DNA of 21,919 bases from CAYWVO01 sp964461835. Lineage in GTDB: Bacteria > Zixibacteria > MSB-5A5 > WJJR01 > JAJRUJ01. The position numbers and the translations under genes are program-made. Numbering within the stretch: position 1 is the stretch's first letter; each line of letters starts with the position of its first letter. Positions 7,206 through 13,747 of this stretch are shown piece by piece. The stretch is from NCBI GenBank assembly GCA_964461835.1, contig CAYWVO010000050.1, positions 1 through 21,919 on the forward strand, written 5' to 3'. The notes under the pieces were generated by a model, which saw nothing but the letters and a program-made list of their open reading frames with translations, was not told where the DNA came from and did not search any database.

Positions 7206-8597
7206 TTAAATAGTCCTCGAGAATGTGGTTTTCCTGGACGGATCTCTGAGATACGCATCGAAAGTCATGGCAATGTTACGAACAAATGTCCGGCCCAGTG
7301 GCGTAACTGCGAGCCCATGTTGATCGCGCCGTAATAAGCCATCGGCGATGAACGGTTGCAGTTCGGTGTCTTCCTCCGCAAAGTAGCTGTGGTAGTCTTC
7401 TCCAAAGCGAGATTGTAACTCCGCAAACGACACGGTAAAATTACACATCAAATTGGTGATTACGTATTGGCGGACACGATCGTCATGAGATAGGCGCAAA
7501 CCGCGATACACTGCCGGCGATGACTCTGCAATCCGTTGCTGATATGATTCCAAATCGGAGGCATTTTGCACATACATATGATTAAGGTATCCAATGGAGG
7601 ACATACCAAAGCCGATCATCTCCGGGGCAGACTGCACCGTGTAGCCCATAAAATTGCGGTGAAGCCGCCCGTCCACTTGCGCGATAGCCAACTCATCCTC
7701 CGGCAAGGCAAAATGATCCATGCCAATTTGTCGATACCCAGAGCCGGTAAATGTTTGTACCGCGCTGGAAAAGAGTTGATATTTCGTTTCCGTATCCGGG
7801 AGATCCTCAGGGTTAATTTTCTCCTGGTTGGCCCGCAGTTTCGGCAGATAGGCGAATGAATACAAGGCGATGCGGTCCGGGCGCATGTTGATCGTTGTAT
7901 CGATCGTTGCCGCAAAACTCCCGGTCGTTTGCCTGGGTAATCCATAAATGAGATCGAAATTGATACCGGTGTAGCCATCATCGCGGGCGGCGGTTAATAT
8001 TTCCTGTACGCGTTCCTGACTCTGGATTCGCCCAACTGCCCGCTGAACCACGGGATCAAAATCCTGCACACCAAAGGAAATGCGATTGAATTCCAACTCA
8101 CGGAGCTGGTGGATTGTCTGCGGTTCAACCTCCCGGGGATCGACTTCGATTGATGCCTCACCGGTTGGGGACCGCGAGAATAGTGACCGTAACTTGTCGA
8201 GCAGTCTGGTGAGGCCTTCAATGCCAATAAACGTCGGCGTCCCGCCACCAAAATGAAGCTGACTCACCGTGCGGCGTTTGCCGAGTAATCCGGCGATTTC
8301 GTCGATTTCACGTTCGAGGTGGTACAGGTAACGGTCAACGCGTTCGAGTTCATGTGTGACGCAGGTGTTACAGGCGCAATAGAAACACCGCCGGCGGCAG
8401 AAGGGAATATGAATGTACAGCGCCAGTGGCTCATTCGTGCGTTGTGCGGCGGAGCGAAGTGCATCACGGTATCCCTCGCTGGTCACGGTATCATTCCACA
8501 TTGGCACAGTGGGATAGCTGGTATACCGTGGACCGGGCCGGTCGTACCGTCGCAGAAGATCGACGGTTGCCGTTCTGTCCGGGGACGAGCTGTTCAT
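7206..8597 (-). CDS. hemN: Oxygen-independent coproporphyrinogen III oxidase (radical SAM)
   Basis: The 463-aa enzyme decarboxylates coproporphyrinogen III to protoporphyrinogen IX using S-adenosylmethionine and a [4Fe-4S] cluster. The cluster motif is CRRRCFYCAC (C67, C71, C74 plus C76), the CX3CX2CXC form of true HemN rather than HemW. Other marks are HFGGGTP, ISFGVQDFD, NFDLIYGLP, and the C-terminal HFALPEDELA and GFGMSSIGYL segments. Length fits HemN (about 450-460). The ATG overlaps the hemE stop by 4 bases (ATGA). It lets the pathway run without oxygen at this step, whereas the hemG product downstream is of the oxygen-dependent type. Confidence 0.95.
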   Translation of the reverse strand: MNSSSPDRTATVDLLRRYDRPGPRYTSYPTVPMWNDTVTSEGYRDALRSAAQRTNEPLALYIHIPFCRRRCFYCACNTCVTHELERVDRYLYHLEREIDEIAGLLGKRRTVSQLHFGGGTPTFIGIEGLTRLLDKLRSLFSRSPTGEASIEVDPREVEPQTIHQLRELEFNRISFGVQDFDPVVQRAVGRIQSQERVQEILTAARDDGYTGINFDLIYGLPRQTTGSFAATIDTTINMRPDRIALYSFAYLPKLRANQEKINPEDLPDTETKYQLFSSAVQTFTGSGYRQIGMDHFALPEDELAIAQVDGRLHRNFMGYTVQSAPEMIGFGMSSIGYLNHMYVQNASDLESYQQRIAESSPAVYRGLRLSHDDRVRQYVITNLMCNFTVSFAELQSRFGEDYHSYFAEEDTELQPFIADGLLRRDQHGLAVTPLGRTFVRNIAMTFDAYLRDPSRKTTFSRTI

Positions 8598-9625
8598 GAA
8601 TTACTCCGATAGCCGTGCACGCGTTCCACCAGCGTCGTTACCGATTCAAGTGGAGTCTCCGGCTGGATGCCATGCCCCAGGCTCACGATCAGACGATGAT
8701 AATCGGTCACACTATCCAACATGTTTTCAATGCGATTTCCGAGCGTCTCGGGATCGGCAAAGAGAGCGGACGGGTCCAGATTTCCTTGAATTGCTTTGTC
8801 CGGCAGGGCATTCATGGCAGTCCGCAGGGGAAGCCGATGGTCGACACTGACGACCTCGCAGGGGATCTTACGCACCAGGTCGAGGTACGGAGCAACATTA
8901 TTAACGAATAGCATGCGCGGCACGCCGGTATTGGCGAGCGACTCGAAAACACGCGTTAGCGGATCGGCTACCCACCGGGAAAATTCTTCGTGCGAAAGAA
9001 TACCCCCCCAACTTTCGAATATTTGTATCGTCTCGGCTCCGGCGTCGATTTGTGCCTGCAAATAGCTGTTCAGGCTCTCGACCAACAGGGCAAAAAGAGA
9101 CTCCGCAGCATCTCGCTCTTCGTAGAGGAACTGCCGCGCGCGGTAAAATGCCTTACTCCCACCACCTTCGATTAAGTAGCAGGACAGGGTAAATGGTGAG
9201 CCGGCAAAGCCGATCAACGGGACCTGCGGCAGCATTGTTTTAATTTCCCGGATGCCATCGAGCACAAATCCCAAATCTTGCTGGGGGTCGATGCCGCGCA
9301 GTCCGGCAACATCGGCCGCAGTACGCAGGGGATTGTTGATTTTTGGACCGCCTTTGGGGAAGATTACATCCGCGCCCATGGGTTCGAGCATGGTCAGGAT
9401 ATCGGAGAAAAGTATTGCGGCGTCAAATCCGAACCGCTCGACCGGGGACCGTACGACCTCGGCGATCAGTTCCGGGGAACGGCACAAGTCTTGAAAACTG
9501 ACTCGAGAACGAAGCTCCCGGTAGTCGGGAAGATACCGGCCGGCCTGACGCATGATCCAGATCGGCAGCGTCCCCTGGTTACATTGCCGGCAGGCAGCCA
9601 GAAAGCGGGAACCGGTTTCGTTCAC
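8594..9625 (-). CDS. hemE: Uroporphyrinogen III decarboxylase
   Basis: The enzyme removes four acetate carboxyls from uroporphyrinogen III to give coproporphyrinogen III. The signature IWIMRQAGRYLPDYRELR (R26, R30), the catalytic Asp in AAILFSDIL (D76), GFAGSPFTLSCYLIEGGGS and the C-terminal SLGHGIQPETP are all present. I chose the GTG at 9625 (343 aa) because GGAGG lies 7 bases upstream and homologues begin near here. The frame is open to an ATG at 9676, but that extension is not family-like. It is the first gene of the hemE-hemN-hemH-hemG operon; earlier steps are not in this window. Confidence 0.95.
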   Translation of the reverse strand: MNETGSRFLAACRQCNQGTLPIWIMRQAGRYLPDYRELRSRVSFQDLCRSPELIAEVVRSPVERFGFDAAILFSDILTMLEPMGADVIFPKGGPKINNPLRTAADVAGLRGIDPQQDLGFVLDGIREIKTMLPQVPLIGFAGSPFTLSCYLIEGGGSKAFYRARQFLYEERDAAESLFALLVESLNSYLQAQIDAGAETIQIFESWGGILSHEEFSRWVADPLTRVFESLANTGVPRMLFVNNVAPYLDLVRKIPCEVVSVDHRLPLRTAMNALPDKAIQGNLDPSALFADPETLGNRIENMLDSVTDYHRLIVSLGHGIQPETPLESVTTLVERVHGYRSNS

Positions 9626-9875
9626 GCATGATCCTCCGCCTTGGGACTCATATTCGTTACTCTTCAACGCTCCCACGCATAATCTCCTGTCGGTTCACCC
9701 ATGGCCGGCCGGCGAGGTCCAGCCAAAACATCCCATACAATACGCACTTTGAGTGGCAGATGTAGCAAATTGGGTTCTCGCTCCTTGTCTGAATGTACCG
9801 GGTGATGTCGAAAAATCGTGAAGAGACATCTTTGGCTTGATTGATGGTCTCGGGAATAGGAGTGGCGCAGTGAGA
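9626..9875. other. Leader region of the haem operon
   Basis: These 250 bases separate hemE from the small protein gene upstream, all on the minus strand. They contain the hemE RBS (GGAGG) and presumably its promoter, but I see no convincing -35/-10 pair and no strong intrinsic terminator. Frames over it are short and lack a credible start. Confidence 0.35.
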
Positions 9876-10097
9876 TCACTGGTACGCGGTGAATGTGTCG
9901 GTTGGCTCTATTTTGACTGGATATCCCTCAAGCTGTTCAGGGACTTTTTTCTTCGTTTCGGGGCTCAGGTCGGTCGCGAATATCTTGATGCAAGGTGTGC
10001 CGTCACACATTCCAACGCCGGCGCCGATTACTCCTGGGAGTGACATAAGCCGGTCTGTGTGTTTTGCCAGCACGCTGTCGATTCTTTCTTTTGCCAT
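9876..10097 (-). CDS. Free-standing propeptide-like domain protein (73 aa)
   Basis: The 73-aa protein (MAKERIDSVLAKHTDRL..., then LPGVIGAGVGMCDG..PCIKIFA, LEGYPVKIEPTDTFTAY) has no signal peptide. Its order of elements matches the N-terminal domain of the trypsin-like protein encoded just upstream (HPEVVGTGTGLNEDGELAVVVY, IDGVPVSVTVTGKFVVYA). Both show a short helix, a PxVxGxGxG loop, a beta strand, then a L/I-[ED]-G-[YV]-P-V strand and a T-F/KFVVYA-type strand. Such domains precede the protease domain in related secreted trypsin-like proteins. A lone copy could be an inhibitor, a chaperone or an unrelated binding module; that is inference. Two Cys occur in MCDGTPC. It lies 90 bases after the protease gene, with a stem-loop between them. 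The RBS is weak. Confidence 0.7.
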   Translation of the reverse strand: MAKERIDSVLAKHTDRLMSLPGVIGAGVGMCDGTPCIKIFATDLSPETKKKVPEQLEGYPVKIEPTDTFTAYQ

Positions 10098-10118
10098 ATC
10101 GTCCAGTCATCCGGTATA

Positions 10119-10150
10119 GAACACGGACCCCCCTAAAGGGGCCCGTGTTC
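10119..10150 (-). terminator. Stem-loop between the trypsin-like gene and the small gene
   Basis: GAACACGG (10119-10126) pairs with CCGTGTTC (10143-10150), and an inner C-run/G-run pairing extends the hairpin around a short loop, with one mismatch or bulge. It lies after the trypsin-like gene on the minus strand but lacks a T-run, so it may stabilise the mRNA end or attenuate rather than fully terminate. Confidence 0.5.
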
Positions 10151-10187
10151 GCCGTTACAGTCAGCGGAGACTGACTACTCTTTATTC

Positions 10188-12047
10188 TTAGTAGTTAACC
10201 GTCGCCTCGTTGGAGCAGGGCGAGCCGCCGATCTCGCACACCTGGTAGGTGAACGATCCACCGCCAACCTGGTTGGTGGCGTCCGTATAGAACCCGTCGT
10301 TCGGGGTCGTGGCAATCAGGGCGCCGTCACGATAGATTTCGACGTCCGTACCGGTCGCGCCGCTCCATTCAAGATCGGCATGCTTCCGGCCACGAACCTT
10401 GTACCCGGTGGCCGTTAAGGTAATGTCACTGGTGCTGCTGGAGACCGTGACACTCTGCGAGGTATTATCCGTGGCACCGTCATCATCGGTCACGGTTAAC
10501 GTAACCGTGTAGGTACCGTCAGAACCATAGGTGTGGGACGGATTCTGCGACGTTGACGTGCTGCCATCACCAAAGTCCCAATCCCAGCCGACCACGCTGC
10601 CGTCCGAGTCGGTGCTCTGATCGGTAAAGTCAGCGGTCAGGTCGGTGGTGGTGTAGGTGAAGTCCGCGGTCGGCGGATTGTTGGTGGTGCTGCTGGAAAC
10701 CGTCACACTTTGCGACGTGTTATCGGTCGCACCGTCATCATCGGTCACCGTCAGCGTAACCGTGTACGTGCCGTCACTGCCGTAGGTGTGCGAGGGATTC
10801 TGCGTGGTCGAGGTGCTGCCATCACCAAAGTCCCAATCCCAGCCGACCACGCTGCCGTCCGAGTCGGTGCTCTGATCGGTAAAGTCAGCGGTCAGGTCGG
10901 TGGTGGTGTAGGTGAAGTCCGCGGTTGGCGGATTGTTGGTGGTGCCACCGCTGCCGTCATCAACCGTGACGTTGAAGCGATTGAGCACATATCCGATCGG
11001 ATTAGCCAGGGTACGATCGGAACTGCCCGCAAACAGTAGGCCCACCGGCTTTTTATTGCTGTCGTCGGTGACAATCAGCGAACCGGAATCACCGCCGTCG
11101 CTGAACGAACCAGGGGTGATAGCGATCTGATCCGCGAAGGTAGCCGATTTGGTACACCAGATGAACCCTTCATAGCAGACAGTCACGGTCACATTCAGTT
11201 CCGAGACCTCGCCATGGGTCCAGCCGGTTGTCCGGCCGTATTTCTGAACTTTCTGACCAATCGTGGCGGAAGCGATCGTTGAGCTGGGTGTACCGTATCC
11301 GTCGCCCGAGGGCGTTGAAGTCCCGACGTACGAAGTCGTGGTTGCCGCTATAGCGGCATCGATATAGTTGTTGCTGCCATCAAATTTGATCGGTTCAAAA
11401 TCATACAAGGTGCCGATGGCATCATCCGGATCCGATCCGCCATCAGACGGTCCGGGTTGTAATTCATTGTCGCCGATTGAGGCATTGTTGGAATTGGCGT
11501 AGATGTGGTTGTTGCTCAACGCATAGACATTCCCCGAACCGTCTTTTACTCGGCAGCCGATAGTGCCGGCAGTGACATCGGGATGACCGGTCGAGACGCC
11601 GATTGGCACGGGGCGAGAAAATCGTGCGGTGGGATCGGCGTAGACCACGAATTTGCCGGTCACGGTAACCGAGACCGGTACCCCATCAATGGATTGTGGA
11701 ATCGCATCGAGGGCCTTCTCATTGGCCATCGCTTGTGCGGTGACAGCACCACGCTGATTGACCGGATTCATGGTATACACAACAACGGCAAGCTCACCGT
11801 CCTCGTTCAGTCCTGTTCCGGTGCCCACGACTTCCGGATGGGTGAACAGGCCGTTGGTTGATTGATCCTGAACGGCCATTACCGCTTGCACGTCGGGATT
11901 TTGCTTGCCAAGCGGGGTGGTCTGGTTGGAGACATTCGTGATGCCGTTATCGCCGCTACAGCCAAACCACAGGCTGGTGGAAGCGACAAAGACAAAGACA
12001 GCGATGGTTAGAAGAGCTAACCGTGAAAAGGAGTGTTTCGTGTGCAT
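10188..12047 (-). CDS. Exported trypsin-like serine protease with two PKD domains
   Basis: The 619-aa protein starts with a signal sequence ending at SLWFGC (C30), possibly a lipoprotein though the lipobox is not canonical. Residues 51-137 are a propeptide-like domain. The trypsin-like domain follows (about 147-362): the triad would be H181 (LSNNHI), D230 (NYIDAAIA) and S321 (DGGDSGS), with STGHPDVTAGTIG and ELQPGPSDGG typical of a secreted S1-like family. Two PKD domains of 85 residues (about 372-541) carry WDWDFGDGSTST and HTYGSDGTYTVTLTV. The last 75 residues form a fibronectin III-like sandwich ending in CEIGGSPCSNEATVNY. The RBS AGGAG lies 7 bases before the ATG. The substrate is unknown; PKD domains usually mediate surface or polymer binding. 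Confidence 0.88.
   Translation of the reverse strand: MHTKHSFSRLALLTIAVFVFVASTSLWFGCSGDNGITNVSNQTTPLGKQNPDVQAVMAVQDQSTNGLFTHPEVVGTGTGLNEDGELAVVVYTMNPVNQRGAVTAQAMANEKALDAIPQSIDGVPVSVTVTGKFVVYADPTARFSRPVPIGVSTGHPDVTAGTIGCRVKDGSGNVYALSNNHIYANSNNASIGDNELQPGPSDGGSDPDDAIGTLYDFEPIKFDGSNNYIDAAIAATTTSYVGTSTPSGDGYGTPSSTIASATIGQKVQKYGRTTGWTHGEVSELNVTVTVCYEGFIWCTKSATFADQIAITPGSFSDGGDSGSLIVTDDSNKKPVGLLFAGSSDRTLANPIGYVLNRFNVTVDDGSGGTTNNPPTADFTYTTTDLTADFTDQSTDSDGSVVGWDWDFGDGSTSTTQNPSHTYGSDGTYTVTLTVTDDDGATDNTSQSVTVSSSTTNNPPTADFTYTTTDLTADFTDQSTDSDGSVVGWDWDFGDGSTSTSQNPSHTYGSDGTYTVTLTVTDDDGATDNTSQSVTVSSSTSDITLTATGYKVRGRKHADLEWSGATGTDVEIYRDGALIATTPNDGFYTDATNQVGGGSFTYQVCEIGGSPCSNEATVNY
10431..10940 (-). repeat. 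Tandem 255-bp repeat encoding two PKD domains
   Basis: Two 255-bp units (10431-10685 and 10686-10940) are in register with one PKD domain each. The segment 10558-10670 is identical to 10813-10925 (113 bases), whereas 10431-10557 differs from its partner at many mostly synonymous sites. The protein copies are almost the same. Patchy identity suggests local gene conversion or partial re-duplication. Confidence 0.85.
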
Positions 12048-12502
12048 TCGTTTCTCCTCACCTTAGGCGGTCTTACATGTTTGGGGGAACGTATGCCATA
12101 TGAATACATCACTTAAGCAGAGTAATGGTGATGACAAACGCATTGTTCCTCCCGGTGATAAAAGTACCGTGGTAAAAACAGACCCATGATAGTGGTATTG
12201 CTCAATGCAATGCGACTGCGGCACCTCCTTTCTATGAACAGATATTTGAATGTGAAGGATATAGGTCGAGCACAGTATCCCGGTTAGTTGCTTGGTAGCG
12301 AATTTTGATGAAAAACCGAATTTTACGCACGCTTACACCCACCCATGATAAAAGATGCAGAAACGTACAAAAAAATACACCCTAATTCAAATTTTTCAAT
12401 TTTTGCTTAAGAAAAAATCGGCAAGCGGAGATTTTTGTTTATCTTTAAATGGGGATGTTGTTAGGAAATTCCGACAAACAGATGTGAAGGCAAGGAAATC
12501 AG
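12048..12502. other. Divergent intergenic region between protease and sigma genes
   Basis: These 455 bases must hold promoters for both flanking genes. On the minus strand, the leader of the trypsin-like gene contains a perfect extended Shine-Dalgarno sequence (AAAGGAGGTG, 12222-12231) with no ATG at normal spacing, and a short ORF with its own RBS (12063-12143). The part from about 12360 to 12470 is AT-rich. On the plus strand a weak TTGTTT-17-TTGTTA pair (12435-12463) and the palindrome GGAAATTCC (12464-12472) precede the sigma gene. None of these is a certain promoter. Confidence 0.4.
12063..12143 (-). CDS. Possible 26-aa leader ORF upstream of the trypsin-like gene
   Basis: An ATG at 12143 follows GGGAGGA at good spacing (12144-12152 complement) and opens a 26-codon frame beginning MRLSSPLLCLSDVF and ending at a TAA. 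That stop is 15 bases before the start of the trypsin-like gene, close enough for translational coupling or reinitiation. No run of a single amino acid suggests classical attenuation. It could be a chance ORF. Confidence 0.25.
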   Translation of the reverse strand: MRLSSPLLCLSDVFIWHTFPQTCKTA

Positions 12503-13084
12503 TTGGACGACAGCCTAATACAACTCTCTGACGCAAAACTGGTTACGTTGTGTCGGTCGGGTGACGAGGCTGCCTGGAAGGAGTTCATCCGGCGGTTCGG
12601 ACCCTTGATCTATGGAATTATACACCAGTACGATTTGCACTCGGATGAGAAGGATGATGTCTTCGGGCATGTCTGCCTGATCATTTTGCAAAATCTGCAC
12701 CGCCTGCGTCGAGCTGAAAAAATTGCCGGATTTGTGGCAACCACAACCAATCGCGAATGCCTGGCGCGGTTGCGGCAGCGAAGTCGTCACTTGTCACAAA
12801 ACGCAGCGGCAGAACACATCGATCGCACTCCGTCGGCCGAACCGGATCCCACAGAAGTCATTCAACGTGCCCAGCGAGAACATATCCTGGTGCGCGGGTT
12901 GGAGTTGCTCGATGATCGCTGCCGCGAGTTGGTTGAAATGTTGTTTTTTGAACATCCAACGCCACCGTATGAGGAAATTGGCCACAGACTGGGCATTGCA
13001 GAATCCAGTATTGGACCGATTCGGGGACGTTGTCTGAAGCGGCTTCGTAACATCTTGCGCAAGTTGGGGTTCGAGAAGTGGTAA
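12503..13084 (+). CDS. ECF-type RNA polymerase sigma factor
   Basis: The 193-aa protein has the two-domain ECF layout. Region 2 spans about residues 10-95 (GDEAAWKEFIRRFGPLIYGI, then DVFGHVCLIILQNLHRLR, and AGFVATTTNRECLARLRQ). Region 4 spans about 125-185 (LLDDRCRELVEMLFF, YEEIGHRLGIAESSIGPIRGRCLKRLR), a helix-turn-helix that would read the -35 element. The TTG at 12503 is the only available start, with AAGGA 6-7 bases upstream and a TGA closing the frame just before. It heads a run of four plus-strand genes; the next encodes an anti-sigma-like protein. It probably directs transcription of its own operon or nearby secreted-protein genes, but the target promoters cannot be read from sequence. 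Confidence 0.9.
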   Translation: MDDSLIQLSDAKLVTLCRSGDEAAWKEFIRRFGPLIYGIIHQYDLHSDEKDDVFGHVCLIILQNLHRLRRAEKIAGFVATTTNRECLARLRQRSRHLSQNAAAEHIDRTPSAEPDPTEVIQRAQREHILVRGLELLDDRCRELVEMLFFEHPTPPYEEIGHRLGIAESSIGPIRGRCLKRLRNILRKLGFEKW

Positions 13085-13141
13085 TAAATATGGTGTATTT
13101 TTCATCCGTGAGCTGGCTCTTAAGTAAGGGGTAGGACAGTA

Positions 13142-13747
13142 ATGAAAAAACCGGGACTGGAACAATTAGCTATGTACCGGGCCGGGTTATTATCTGCGAA
13201 AGCGGCGAAAGAGGTTGAACAATACCTGCGGGCCGGTTCGCGGAGGAGCCGCGACACGATGAAATGGTTGGAGCAGGTTGAACGGAGCGCATCGCTGGAG
13301 GTGCGGCACTCAGTACCGGACCATCTCGTGGGTATGGCCCGGCAAATCTATCGCCAGTTTACCACTAATCGCCAAAAGGCGAAGCGAGGATTGTCGCTGG
13401 CAGTCTGTGTGTTCGATTCGATCTGGCGCCCGCTGCCGGCTGGTGTGCGGCCCGCGGTCTCTGATGCCCGGCGTTTGCTCTATGTTACCGACGATTTCGA
13501 AGTCGACCTCGAAATCAACTTGGCTCGACAGGGCCGGTATACACTGTTGGGACAGGTGACCGGCGCCGGACAGCCACTGGAGTCGGCGATTGTGGTGATG
13601 TCACGAGGACGGAGTTCGAAACAGGTGACCACCGATGCATTAGGTGTTTTTTCGCTGGCTGAACTGCTTCCCGGCGAAATCGACTTGCTTATCGAGGCTG
13701 AATCCGCAAAGGTAGAAGTGGCACAGGTTCCGGTTGGACTGGTATGA
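13142..13747 (+). CDS. Anti-sigma-like protein with degenerate zinc motif and transthyretin-like domain
   Basis: The 201-aa protein begins like an anti-sigma domain: LEQLAMYRAGLLSAKAAKEVEQYL matches the usual LxxYxxGxLsxxexxxVExHL pattern. Where zinc-binding members have HxxxCxxC it has YLRAGSRRSRD, so the His and both Cys are replaced (Tyr, Ser, Ser). Residues about 125-200 form a carboxypeptidase-regulatory (transthyretin-like) beta-sandwich (RYTLLGQVTGAGQPL, then DALGVFSLAELLPGE). There is no signal peptide or membrane segment, so it should be cytoplasmic. It follows the sigma gene by 57 bases and overlaps the TPR-CHAT gene by 4 bases (ATGA). I infer that it holds the sigma factor and may be cut or remodelled by the CHAT protease. 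Family assignment is by pattern, not by search. Confidence 0.7.
   Translation: MKKPGLEQLAMYRAGLLSAKAAKEVEQYLRAGSRRSRDTMKWLEQVERSASLEVRHSVPDHLVGMARQIYRQFTTNRQKAKRGLSLAVCVFDSIWRPLPAGVRPAVSDARRLLYVTDDFEVDLEINLARQGRYTLLGQVTGAGQPLESAIVVMSRGRSSKQVTTDALGVFSLAELLPGEIDLLIEAESAKVEVAQVPVGLV

Noticed and set aside
7205..7258. Upstream ATG (7258) as the hemH start
   Set aside because: It would overlap hemN by 53 bases, has no RBS and adds residues not seen in ferrochelatases; the GTG at 7204 has GAGGA at good spacing.
10710..11039. 109-aa plus-strand ORF across the trypsin-like gene
   Set aside because: It is antisense to a clear protease/PKD coding region and arises from the repeat composition.
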